From: Paraburkholderia sp. BL10I2N1
GTDB taxonomy: Bacteria > Pseudomonadota > Gammaproteobacteria > Burkholderiales > Burkholderiaceae
NCBI RefSeq assembly: GCF_004361815.1
Contig: NZ_SNWA01000002.1
Location: forward strand, 1,674,001 to 1,738,000
Length of the DNA: 64,000 bases
Direction of reading: 5' to 3'
Position 1 is the stretch's first letter; every line of letters starts with the position of its first letter. The notes below the pieces were generated by a model, which saw only the letters and a list, made by a program, of their open reading frames with translations, was not told the DNA's origin and searched no databases. A program made the position numbers and the translations under genes. Of the stretch, positions 55,399 to 62,885 are shown in pieces.

Positions 55399-55980
55399 AT
55401 GCAGACACGCCTGCTATTGATCAGTCACGCTGCAACGGCGGCGCTGCGCAGCGGACGGTTTCCCGCCGACGATCCGCTGGACGCGTGCGGTCTCGCCCAG
55501 GTCGCGGCATGCCGCGCGCGCGTGATGTCGCTGGCTGGTAAGACGGATGCGGTCTTCTGCAGCCCCGCGGCATGCGCGCGTGACACGGCTGAAGGGCTTG
55601 GATTCACCGCCGTCCCCGTCGAAGCGCTGGCCGACATGAACCCGGGGCAATGGCGTGGCAGGCGTCTTGCAGACGTCGCCAGCGAAGAAGCCGATGCGCT
55701 GGCGGCATGGGCTCGCGAGGCCGGGGCGGCGCCTCCCGATGGCGAGTCGTTCGCAGCGGTGCGCCTGCGCGTCGGCGGATGGCTCGATGCGCTCGAGCTG
55801 GATCACTCCTCCACGGCCGTCGCCGTCACGCATGCCGCCGTGATCCGGGCAGCGATCGTTCATGCGCTAGGTGCTTCACCCGAGTCGTTTGCGCGCATCG
55901 AAATTCCACCGCTTTCGGTCGTCGAATTGCGGTGTTCGATCCGCGGCGGGTGGACGTGGTGGGCCGCCCAGACGCAGTGA
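55399..55980 (+). CDS. histidine-phosphatase-superfamily protein, CobC-like
   Basis: A 193-residue phosphoglycerate-mutase-like fold. The usual RHG is changed: the start reads LLLISHAATAALR, keeping the catalytic His but replacing Arg by Ser. The second conserved His is in AVAVTHAAVIRAA. The gene sits divergent to the riboswitch-controlled cobalt transporter, so alpha-ribazole phosphatase (CobC) activity in B12 synthesis is plausible, but the altered motif leaves activity uncertain. AAGGAC lies upstream of the ATG at 55399. Its 3' end is duplicated at 59185. Confidence 0.75.
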   Translation: MQTRLLLISHAATAALRSGRFPADDPLDACGLAQVAACRARVMSLAGKTDAVFCSPAACARDTAEGLGFTAVPVEALADMNPGQWRGRRLADVASEEADALAAWAREAGAAPPDGESFAAVRLRVGGWLDALELDHSSTAVAVTHAAVIRAAIVHALGASPESFARIEIPPLSVVELRCSIRGGWTWWAAQTQ

Positions 55981-55998
55981 GCATCGTTGATGTCGCGG
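55807..55998 (+). repeat. left 192-bp direct repeat (phosphatase 3' end)
   Basis: Identical to 59185-59376 except for four single-base differences (about 98% identity). The copy covers the last 57 codons or so of the phosphatase and 18 nt past its stop. The two copies bracket the type VI cargo genes. Confidence 0.95.
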
Positions 55999-56023
55999 TC
56001 GTCGCAGCCTTGCGCGATCGGGA

Positions 56024-56094
56024 TCAGAACCGGTGGCGGATACCGGCTGCGATCAGCAACTGGCTGCGGCTCGCTGAGGGATCGCGCTCGTTTT
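56024..56094 (-). pseudogene. 3' remnant of a porin gene
   Basis: The minus strand reads SQLLIAAGIRHRF followed by TGA at 56024, a typical C-terminus of Gram-negative trimeric porins (ending in an aromatic residue after GIRHR). Nothing upstream continues a porin, so only the last 20 codons or so remain. It marks foreign or rearranged DNA next to the left repeat. Confidence 0.5.
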
Positions 56095-56143
56095 GATGAC
56101 CGGCGGTACCCCTAACGACGGGCGCTGATACAGACCGGCACGA

Positions 56144-56170
56144 AAAGCCGACCTCGCAAGGGTCGGCTTT
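56144..56170. terminator. terminator hairpin before the cargo genes
   Basis: AAAGCCGACC pairs perfectly with GGTCGGCTTT (arms 56144-56153 and 56161-56170) with a 7-nt loop; T-rich sequence follows on both strands. It probably ends transcription from the phosphatase side. Confidence 0.75.
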
Positions 56171-56322
56171 CTTGTTGGTGGCAGGGCTGGAGCATCCGCG
56201 CGACCTGTTGGCCGTCATTGCCTGGCAATTCTTGAAAGAACGTCTGAGGAATTACGGCTATTCTGGAAAGGGTACGCTTCCGGGGTGGTGAAGCAGTGCT
56301 TATTTATATAGGAGACTTAAAG

Positions 56323-56703
56323 ATGCAGGAACAGCAGAAAAACGAAACGACGTACCTTTTTGTCACCATCGGTTCGCGCACCAGGCGCGGCGGGCGTGTC
56401 ACCCGGGTAACGACCCAGGTGGAGACTAACGGACAGGGCCTCGCCCGTGTGGGCGATGTGGTCACCTACGACGACGGCAGCGCGGCCACCATCATTGACG
56501 GCGCAGGCTGTGCCGCTCTCTGTGAAGATAAGCCGCTCGCGCTGGTCGGTTCACGTCTGAGCAACGGCGACACGATCACGGAAACAATGCAGGATGAATG
56601 GGGCATCACGGTCCGCCATGGCGAACAGATTCCCGGCCTGTTTGATCCATCCTATACGATGCCCCCGACCGTTGCCACGCACGAAGGGGGCACCGATGCG
56701 TAA
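56323..56703 (+). CDS. PAAR-like domain protein
   Basis: A 126-residue protein. VGDVVTYDDGSAATIIDGAG and KPLALVGSRLSNGDTI fit the PAAR fold, which sharpens the tip of the type VI secretion tube. GAG is not found at the N-terminus and no toxin extension is seen. AGGAG lies 7 nt before the ATG at 56323; the frame is open from 56296. It overlaps the next PAAR gene by 8 nt, so the cargo genes are one operon. Confidence 0.65.
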   Translation: MQEQQKNETTYLFVTIGSRTRRGGRVTRVTTQVETNGQGLARVGDVVTYDDGSAATIIDGAGCAALCEDKPLALVGSRLSNGDTITETMQDEWGITVRHGEQIPGLFDPSYTMPPTVATHEGGTDA

Positions 56704-57232
56704 GGCAGCGGTACGGAACGGCGACCCGACGACAACGGGCGGTTTTGTCATTGGTTCCTCGACGAGGATTACCGATCACGGGAAAAAGGTCGCGCTGGAT
56801 GGCGACGTGGCGACCTGCGGCAACTGCAAGGGGACCCACAGGATATTCGGAACGGGCAAGGGAATATCCGATAAGGGGCGCAACGTTGTTGTTGACGGCG
56901 ATTCTGTACTTTGCCCGTGCGGGAAGAACTGGGTAATCGTCGGCAGCAATCCGGGATACTTTCTCAACACGGACCGGGGTTCGGCGGGCGCGAGCAACGC
57001 GGCGAGCGCGGCGCAATCCGTCATTGTGACGGGCGCACCGGCTGCAACCTACGACGAACAATTCACGCTAACCGATGCCGCAGGTAAAGCGCTCGCGGAC
57101 ACGTATTACACCGTTCGCCTGCCATCGGGTGAACTGCAACACGGGATTACCGATTCATCCGGCAGAACGGCACGTTACAAGACGGATGGCGCGCAACGCC
57201 TGCGTGTTTACATGGGTCACAAGGAAGCGTAA
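56696..57232 (+). CDS. PAAR domain protein with C-terminal extension
   Basis: A 178-residue protein: PAAR domain at about 1-95 (AVRNGDPTTTGGFVIGSSTR, TCGNCKG, VVVDGDSVLCPCG with paired cysteines), then a 75-residue C-terminal domain beginning YDEQFTLTDAAGKALADTYY and ending MGHKEA. The same domain occurs in the next, broken PAAR gene. It may be a beta-sandwich adaptor that holds the muramidase cargo. It overlaps the upstream gene by 8 nt, and the next gene follows directly at 57233. Confidence 0.85.
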   Translation: MRKAAVRNGDPTTTGGFVIGSSTRITDHGKKVALDGDVATCGNCKGTHRIFGTGKGISDKGRNVVVDGDSVLCPCGKNWVIVGSNPGYFLNTDRGSAGASNAASAAQSVIVTGAPAATYDEQFTLTDAAGKALADTYYTVRLPSGELQHGITDSSGRTARYKTDGAQRLRVYMGHKEA

Positions 57233-57800
57233 TTGACCATTTACTATGCAGCCGTGGAAGGCGATCCGCTCGGCAATGGGAATGGAAGTCACGTGATCGG
57301 CGGTGCGCAACATGCAACCATCGAAGGCCCAGACGGCCGGACGCGCGGGCAGACGCACCTAGGACAAAAAGCGTGGTGTTCAGTGTGTCAGTCTTTCAGT
57401 GAAATCGTTGCGGGTGCGGGATATCGGACTATCTGCGCGGCTGGGACGGTATCCTGGACGCACAGGAAGCGGTTGGCGGCGATATCGGGCTTTGCAAATG
57501 CGAACGGCACCCGCGCGTCGTGTCTTCTATGCAAGTAGCTGCAAATACATCGACAGCGGCAGCGCGCCAGCAGTCAGCGCGCAAGCCAGTTCGGCATCCG
57601 CGCCACGCGCTACCTATGACGAACAGTTCACGCTCAGGGACGGTGAAGGCCGCGCGCTCGCGGACACGTATTACACGGCTCGCATGCCTGCCGGCGAACT
57701 GCAGCACGGCGCAACTGATTCGCAGGGACGCACAACGCGCTATGAGACAGACGGCGCTCAATCCATCCGAATTTACCTTGGTCACAAACAGGAGGTCTAA
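57233..57800 (+). pseudogene. PAAR protein gene broken by two -1 frameshifts
   Basis: Starting at a TTG, the first frame reads YYAAVEGDPLGNGNGSHVIG and then a PAAR core with WCSVCQSF. At about 57420 it must shift back one base to read ISDYLRGWDGILDAQEAVGG then LCKCERHPRVV. At about 57523 it must shift again to read SCKYIDSGSAP and the C-terminal domain YDEQFTLRDGEGRALADTYY, ending LGHKQEV at 57800. Each change is a one-base deletion relative to an intact gene, giving about 190 residues in total. It could be a true pseudogene or a pair of sequencing errors. Confidence 0.75.
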
Positions 57801-58375
57801 TGCCTGATGCACTCGCAACCGCAGTAACAAACACCAGTCCGAATTCAAGCGTAAACGTCCAAACGGGCCGGCTTTCCAAGCCTTGGTTTGTATCTAATGA
57901 CGGGTTGTCATTTATCGCCGTGTGGGAATCGGGTACTCTTAACGGCATCTACGGAGGTCACAAAGTAATCGAAGGTTTTATTCTGATGGCGTACCGTGAT
58001 AATGTAGGAATTCCGACAGTCGGATGCGGGCATCGCATCCTTCCTTCCGATCACATCAATGTCGGGGATACCATTTCCTTAGAACGCGCGCGAAACCTCA
58101 AGAAGAAGGCTATAGAGCAGGTTGAGAAGCGCCTAAACTCTGACATAAAGGTACCTTTATATCAATATGAATACGATGCTTTGGTGAGCATTGTCTACAA
58201 TTGTGGTGCGGGAGATGGCGCTAAGGAGATAATAAAAAAAATAAATTCCGAGCATTACAAGGAAATGCCAGATTATATTTTGCATTATCGTGTAGGCACA
58301 AATAAGGGGGTTGGCAACCGGCGTGTTGCTGAGTCGCGTTTGTTCAAATCCGGGGTTTATGATGCTTCTCACTAG
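57800..58375 (+). CDS. GH24 (T4-type) lysozyme, candidate type VI effector
   Basis: A 191-residue muramidase. The catalytic triad is E58, D67 and T73 (IEGFILMAYRDNVGIPTVGC), with the same spacing as E11/D20/T26 in T4 lysozyme. There is no signal peptide, so periplasmic delivery must come from secretion, fitting export with the adjacent PAAR proteins. The start overlaps the stop of the preceding gene (TAATG). The base composition becomes AT-rich from here to about 59030, unlike the neighbours. An LprI-like inhibitor gene overlaps its end. Confidence 0.85.
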   Translation: MPDALATAVTNTSPNSSVNVQTGRLSKPWFVSNDGLSFIAVWESGTLNGIYGGHKVIEGFILMAYRDNVGIPTVGCGHRILPSDHINVGDTISLERARNLKKKAIEQVEKRLNSDIKVPLYQYEYDALVSIVYNCGAGDGAKEIIKKINSEHYKEMPDYILHYRVGTNKGVGNRRVAESRLFKSGVYDASH

Positions 58376-58772
58376 CCCCCGCCTTATCTGTCTAGCGTCC
58401 CTCGCTATCTTATCGGGCGCGGCAGCTGCAAAAACTAATCCTGATTGCCTGAAACATCTTGGCGGCGGTTATGGGGATGCGGAATGTTATCACGGCCTGA
58501 GCGTTGACATTGCGGCAGAGAATAATCGACTCTATAAAAGCATTAGAGTAACTATTCCCGCTGAAAACGTTCATACAAAGTTACTCGATGAATATATGAA
58601 AGCACAGGATGACGCGATCAAATATTGCGAGTTACAACGCGATTCAGGTGATGGATGGAAGGCGGAACACGATGGTTCAATGTTTCCGGCCATATTCGAA
58701 CAGTGCATTTATGATGCTCGTAAAGCACAGAACAAGTTTCTCAAAGACATATTAAATATGACTAAATGGTGA
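58359..58772 (+). CDS. LprI/DUF1311-like lysozyme inhibitor, candidate immunity protein
   Basis: About 137 residues with a signal peptide (MMLLTSPRLICLASLAILSG, cleavage near AAAA) for periplasmic location. The mature part has the Cys spacing and LYKSI, DDAIKYCELQRDSG, FEQCIYDARKAQNKFL pattern of the DUF1311 (LprI N-terminal) family, members of which inhibit lysozymes. It overlaps the muramidase gene by 17 nt, the usual toxin-immunity coupling. Function as immunity is inferred from family and context. Confidence 0.72.
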   Translation: MMLLTSPRLICLASLAILSGAAAAKTNPDCLKHLGGGYGDAECYHGLSVDIAAENNRLYKSIRVTIPAENVHTKLLDEYMKAQDDAIKYCELQRDSGDGWKAEHDGSMFPAIFEQCIYDARKAQNKFLKDILNMTKW

Positions 58773-58792
58773 GAATCAGCCCCACTTTGGCA

Positions 58793-58861
58793 GGGCTTTA
58801 TGCACGACTTTTTGAAACAGGGAATTATGATGCGCGGCATGGGAAAGGCATTGTTATATAA
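58793..58861 (+). pseudogene. 3' remnant of a second GH24 lysozyme gene
   Basis: The frame reads GLYARLFETGNYDARHGKGI before a stop at 58859-58861. RLFETGNYDARH aligns with the end of the intact muramidase, RLFKSGVYDASH (8 of 12 identical). Nothing upstream continues the gene, because the intact inhibitor gene ends 20 nt before. It is a leftover C-terminus of a replaced toxin gene. Confidence 0.5.
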
Positions 58862-58896
58862 ATCGGCCAAGTGCCTTATGGTGGACTGATTTTCAG

Positions 58897-59031
58897 GTGG
58901 CGGCATGTCGTAACGACACTGCGAAACAGGAACTTGAGTTTTATAAGTGGCTTGCTTGTCCGGATTATATGGAATCATCGAAAAAACCAAAATGTGACGC
59001 AATAACAAAAATTCTAGGCGCGCAGCATTGA
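58897..59031 (+). pseudogene. 3' remnant of a second inhibitor/immunity gene
   Basis: A 44-codon frame reading CRNDTAKQELEFYKWLACPD and later KCDAITKILGAQH, ending at 59031. It is Cys- and Lys-rich, as in DUF1311-like inhibitors, and lies right after the lysozyme remnant, so it likely was the matching immunity gene. A standalone short GTG-started gene is less likely. Confidence 0.45.
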
Positions 59032-59035
59032 GATT

Positions 59036-59058
59036 GCCCCGCTTCGGCGGGGCTTTTT
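59036..59058 (+). terminator. strong intrinsic terminator closing the cargo operon
   Basis: GCCCCGC-TTCG-GCGGGGC (arms 59036-59042 and 59047-59053) followed by TTTTT. A stable UUCG-loop hairpin with a U-run just after the second remnant. Confidence 0.88.
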
Positions 59059-59184
59059 GTTCGAGCGTCAAGCGCGCCTGTTCCTGCGCCTCGCTCGTTA
59101 GTCGGCCCTTCAGAATTAGCCGAAGCCAAGCGTGGCAAGGGGTTGCCGCAAGATCGTGTTTCCCAGAACTCCCAGAAGCAATAT

Positions 59185-59376
59185 TCCTCCACGGCCGTCG
59201 CCGTCACGCATGCCGCCGTGATCCGGGCAGCGATCGTTCATGCGCTAGGTGCTTCGCCCGAGTCGTTTGCGCGCATCGAAATTCCGCCGCTTTCGGTCGT
59301 CGAATTGCGGTGTTCGATCCGCGGCGGGTGGACGTGGTGGGCCGCCCAGCCGCAGTGAACATCGTTGATGTCGCGG
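59185..59376 (+). repeat. right 192-bp direct repeat (phosphatase 3' fragment)
   Basis: Second copy of 55807-55998 with four substitutions. Here it lacks the phosphatase N-terminus, so it is a truncated pseudogene fragment. It ends 3 nt before the stop codon of the convergent MFS gene, which suggests that the phosphatase and the MFS gene were neighbours before the cargo genes entered. Confidence 0.95.
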
Positions 59377-59379
59377 CGC

Positions 59380-60705
59380 TCACCCTGCACGCGACTCGCG
59401 CGGCACACCACGCAACAAGGCGACACCGCTAGCGAACAGCAGCGCCGTCAACAGATACAGCGCGTTATCCATGCTGCCCGTGTGCACCTTGATGAGGCCG
59501 ATCACCCAGGGGCTCACAATCCCGCTCGTAATGCCGATACTGCTGATGAGCGCAATCCCGGCTGCCGCGGCGTTGCCCGACAGATAGCCGGACGGCACCG
59601 TCCAGAAGATCGGCAGCGCGGCGAAAATCAGCACAGCCGCCACCGACAGGATCGCCAGCATCGCGGGAAAACTGCTCAGATGCAGCGTCAGCAGCGACAG
59701 CGCGATGCCGCCGCCAATCGTACACACCGCGAAATGCCGGCGACGTTCGCCGTGTCGGTCCGAGCGGCGCGCGATCAGGATCAGCCCAACCGCGCCGACC
59801 GCGTTCGGGATCACCGTATAAAGGCTGATCCACAGCACGTCGTGCACGCCAAAATCGCGGATCATCAGCGGCATCCAGAAGTTGAGCGTCAACGACGCAC
59901 AGGTCAGCGAAAAGTAGATGAACGCGAACAGATAGACACGCGGATTGCGCAACGCATGTGCGAACGAATTCGACGAATGTCCGTGCGCGGCCTTACGACC
60001 GGCGTCGCGCTGCGCAATCAGGTGCTCCTTTTCCGCCGCGCTCAGCCACTTCGCGTGCTGCGGGCCATCGACCAGCCAGAACGCCGCCGCAAGGCCAAGC
60101 AACACCGCCGGCGCGCCTTCGATCACGAACATCCATTGCCAGCCCAAGAGGTTCAGCACGCCGGCCATATCGCGCATGATCCAGCCGGAAAAGAGGCCGC
60201 CCAGTACGCCCGCCACCGCCACGCCGGCGAAGAAAATCGACAGCACTGCCGCTCGCCGGCGCGCGGGATACCAGTACGTCAGATACAGCACGATTCCCGG
60301 GAAAAAGCCCGCTTCGAATACCCCGAGCAGGAAGCGCATTGCATAGAAGTGCGAAGGCGTGGAGACGAACATCATCCCCATCGACGCAAGGCCCCACAGC
60401 AGCATGATCCGCGCAAACGTGCGGCGCGCGCCGAAACGCGCGAGCAGCATGTTGCTCGGCACCTCGCACAGCACGTAGCCAACAAAGAAAACCGCGGCGC
60501 CAAGGCCATACATGGCGTCGCTGAATCCGAGATCGTGCTTCATCTGCAACTGCGCAAAGCCGATGTTGATCCGGTCGAGAAAGGACACGACGTAACAGAG
60601 AAACAGAAACGGGATGATCCGGAGCGTGACCTTCCGGTAGAGCGGATCGTCGCGCGAGCTGTCGGATGCCGCCGGCTCGAAAGCCGGGGCGACGGATTGG
60701 GTCAT
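59380..60705 (-). CDS. MFS anion:cation symporter (ACS/phthalate permease type)
   Basis: A 441-residue inner-membrane transporter with 12 spans. ACS-family marks include FLCYVVSFLDRINIGFAQLQ, FFVGYVLCEVPSNMLLARFG, WGLASMGM and FEAGFFPGIVLYLTYWYP. Such proteins import organic acids including aromatic or sugar acids. The ATG at 60705 has GGAGAG upstream. It is the last gene of a minus-strand group with DUF2783, the flavin monooxygenase and the MBL hydrolase, so it probably imports their substrate. Confidence 0.87.
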   Translation of the reverse strand: MTQSVAPAFEPAASDSSRDDPLYRKVTLRIIPFLFLCYVVSFLDRINIGFAQLQMKHDLGFSDAMYGLGAAVFFVGYVLCEVPSNMLLARFGARRTFARIMLLWGLASMGMMFVSTPSHFYAMRFLLGVFEAGFFPGIVLYLTYWYPARRRAAVLSIFFAGVAVAGVLGGLFSGWIMRDMAGVLNLLGWQWMFVIEGAPAVLLGLAAAFWLVDGPQHAKWLSAAEKEHLIAQRDAGRKAAHGHSSNSFAHALRNPRVYLFAFIYFSLTCASLTLNFWMPLMIRDFGVHDVLWISLYTVIPNAVGAVGLILIARRSDRHGERRRHFAVCTIGGGIALSLLTLHLSSFPAMLAILSVAAVLIFAALPIFWTVPSGYLSGNAAAAGIALISSIGITSGIVSPWVIGLIKVHTGSMDNALYLLTALLFASGVALLRGVPRESRAG

Positions 60706-60819
60706 GGTGTCTCTCTCCAAACGAAAGGTCCGTCGGACCTTGGGAACCCGGCGTCTTGTCGCGCCGTGGGCGAATCGATGCGCGGCCGGGATCGGCCGTG
60801 CGCAGGGTGATTGCGTGGA

Positions 60820-61062
60820 CTACGCGGCGATCTGCGGCGCGTGCGGCCCGGGCTTGATGGCGCAGGAGTGCAGCGCGCCGTCGCGCGCATGCTGCATCGC
60901 TTCGAGCAGCGTCGCGTGATCGCCGATGTGATTCGCGAGCAGCAGGATCAGTTGCGCATTGGCGGACTGGCTTTGCGCGTCGTCGAGATCGCGATGCATG
61001 TCGATCAGCGCTTCATAGAAGTCGTCGGGGCGCGCGAGATTCGGTTCAGTGTTGAGTGTCAT
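60820..61062 (-). CDS. DUF2783 protein
   Basis: An 80-residue protein with the family pattern LNTEPNLARPDDFYEALIDM followed by DAQSQSANAQLILLLANHIG. It lies 68 nt after the flavin monooxygenase gene, a frequent pairing in Burkholderiales. ATG at 61062 chosen; the longer frame overlaps the monooxygenase. Function unknown, possibly a helper of the oxygenase. Confidence 0.8.
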   Translation of the reverse strand: MTLNTEPNLARPDDFYEALIDMHRDLDDAQSQSANAQLILLLANHIGDHATLLEAMQHARDGALHSCAIKPGPHAPQIAA

Positions 61063-61130
61063 CGGTGTCCTGCTATTTTGTTTCGGGCGCGGTGGATGCC
61101 GTGTCTCGCAGCATCCACGGGTACCGCGAT

Positions 61131-62849
61131 TCAGGCCGTTCCGGCTACGCACAGGGCGCGCTTCAGTGCCAGTTCGACCTGCGCTGCATCGATCTGCCGC
61201 CAGCGCGCACAGACGTGCTGATCCGGGCGAATCAGATAGAACGTGCCCGGCAACGCGTCGTAACGCTTCGCGGCAAGCCCTTCAATATCGTGTGCGACCA
61301 CGGCGAACGGCGGAAATCCCTGAGGCTTCGAGTCAGCCTTCAAGGCACTCCCGCTCACAACGACGAGGCGCAGTGGAACCGCGCCTTGCCGCAGCTTCTC
61401 CACTGCGGCCTGTGTCGCCGGATCGATACCGGATGGTCCGCAGAACAGCACGCCGGTGAATTGCTGGCCAAGCTGGGGCAGCAACCACGCAGACTGTCTA
61501 TCGACCTCGACCGGCGCATCGCAACACGATGCGCCCGGCACCATCTGCCCCGCGAAACTTTCCGTATCCGGCGTATTGAGCGTGGAATCGTGCAGCACCG
61601 CCGGCACCGACAGACGACCGCTATTCACCAGTTGCCGCGCGAACGCATGATCGCGGGCGAGCTTCAGCACGGCATCGCGGAACACGCGGCTGACGGCGCT
61701 TTTGGGCGTGATGAAATCGGTCGAGCGGGTGGAGTTGCGAATATTCTCGTCGGCGGCATATTCGCGTTCGCTGGCGTAGGTGTCGAGCAGCGTGTCGGAC
61801 GCGCGGCCTTCCAGCACCATCGCGAGCTTCCACGCGAGATTCTCCGCGTCCTGCACGCCACTGTTCGCACCGCGTGCGCCGAACGGCGAGACGCCATGCG
61901 CCGAGTCGCCGGCGAACAGCACATTGCCGTGCCGGAAGCGATCCATCCGCTGACACGAAAACGTGTAGATGCTCACCCACTCCAGCTCGAACTTCACGTC
62001 CGGGCCAAGCAACGCACGCACACGCGGAATCACGCGCTCAGGCGTTTTTTCGAGCACGGGATCGGCGTCCCAGCCCAGCTGGAAATCGACGCGCCACACG
62101 TTATCCGGCTGACGATGCAGCAGCACCGACTGGTTCGGATGGAACGGCGGATCGAACCAGAACCAGCGCTCGGTCGGAAAATCCGCTTCCATCTTGACGT
62201 CGGCGATCAGGAAGCGGTCCTTGAACGTGCGGCCCTTGCTGTCGAGGCCCATCAGCTTGCGGATCGGGCTGCGCGAGCCGTCCGCGGCGACCACATAGCG
62301 ACCGCGCAGCGCGTATTCGCCTTGCGGTGTTTCGACCGTTAGCGTGACAGCCGCTTCGTCCTGGCGCAGACCCACGACCTTGCTCTTCCAGCGAATCTCG
62401 AGGTTCGGCAACTCGCGCGCCCGATCGAGCAGAAAGCCTTCGACGTAGTACTGCTGCAGATTGATGAATGCCGGCCGCTGATGTCCGCTCTCCGGCAGCA
62501 GATTGAACGTGTAGACCAGTTCGTTCTGCAGGAACACCTTGCCGACGTTCCACTTCATGCCCTTGTCGACCATCTTCTGACCGCAGCCGAGCCGGTCGAA
62601 GATCTCGAGCGAACGCTTCGAAAAACAGATCGCGCGAGAGCCGGTCGAAAGCGAACAGTCGTCGTCGACCAGCACGACCGGCTGGCCTTGCTGCGCAAGA
62701 TCGATTGCGGTTGCGAGGCCCACCGGGCCGGCGCCGACCACGACCACGGGGTGCACTGTCGCTGGCTGGCCGGCCTGCTCGCCTTGCTCGCCCTGCTGCT
62801 CGCGGCAGGGCTGATAGTCGAACGACAGTGTCTGATAGTTGGTGCTCAT
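61131..62849 (-). CDS. FAD-dependent monooxygenase, MhpA-like
   Basis: A 572-residue aromatic hydroxylase. It has the FAD-binding PVVVVGAGPVGLATAIDLAQ, the DG motif YVVAADGSRSPIRKLMG, the second FAD motif VLFAGDSAHGVSPFGARGAN and a C-terminal thioredoxin-like domain (about 430-572). Relatives hydroxylate 3-hydroxyphenylpropionate, 3-hydroxybenzoate and similar phenols using NAD(P)H and O2. It lies between the MBL-fold gene and DUF2783. No ring-cleavage dioxygenase is in the window; the rest of the pathway may lie beyond the right edge. Confidence 0.85.
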   Translation of the reverse strand: MSTNYQTLSFDYQPCREQQGEQGEQAGQPATVHPVVVVGAGPVGLATAIDLAQQGQPVVLVDDDCSLSTGSRAICFSKRSLEIFDRLGCGQKMVDKGMKWNVGKVFLQNELVYTFNLLPESGHQRPAFINLQQYYVEGFLLDRARELPNLEIRWKSKVVGLRQDEAAVTLTVETPQGEYALRGRYVVAADGSRSPIRKLMGLDSKGRTFKDRFLIADVKMEADFPTERWFWFDPPFHPNQSVLLHRQPDNVWRVDFQLGWDADPVLEKTPERVIPRVRALLGPDVKFELEWVSIYTFSCQRMDRFRHGNVLFAGDSAHGVSPFGARGANSGVQDAENLAWKLAMVLEGRASDTLLDTYASEREYAADENIRNSTRSTDFITPKSAVSRVFRDAVLKLARDHAFARQLVNSGRLSVPAVLHDSTLNTPDTESFAGQMVPGASCCDAPVEVDRQSAWLLPQLGQQFTGVLFCGPSGIDPATQAAVEKLRQGAVPLRLVVVSGSALKADSKPQGFPPFAVVAHDIEGLAAKRYDALPGTFYLIRPDQHVCARWRQIDAAQVELALKRALCVAGTA

Positions 62850-62885
62850 CGGGTGTCTCCGTCCGTCTCTTCCACGCCGCCTGGG

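Noticed and set aside
55807..59376. Island as prophage or integrative element
   Set aside because: No integrase, tRNA attachment site, phage structural genes or plasmid genes are present; the lysozyme is better explained as type VI cargo.
59365..60810. 481-codon plus-strand frame
   Set aside because: Antisense to the ACS-type transporter; Arg/Gln/His-rich low-complexity translation.
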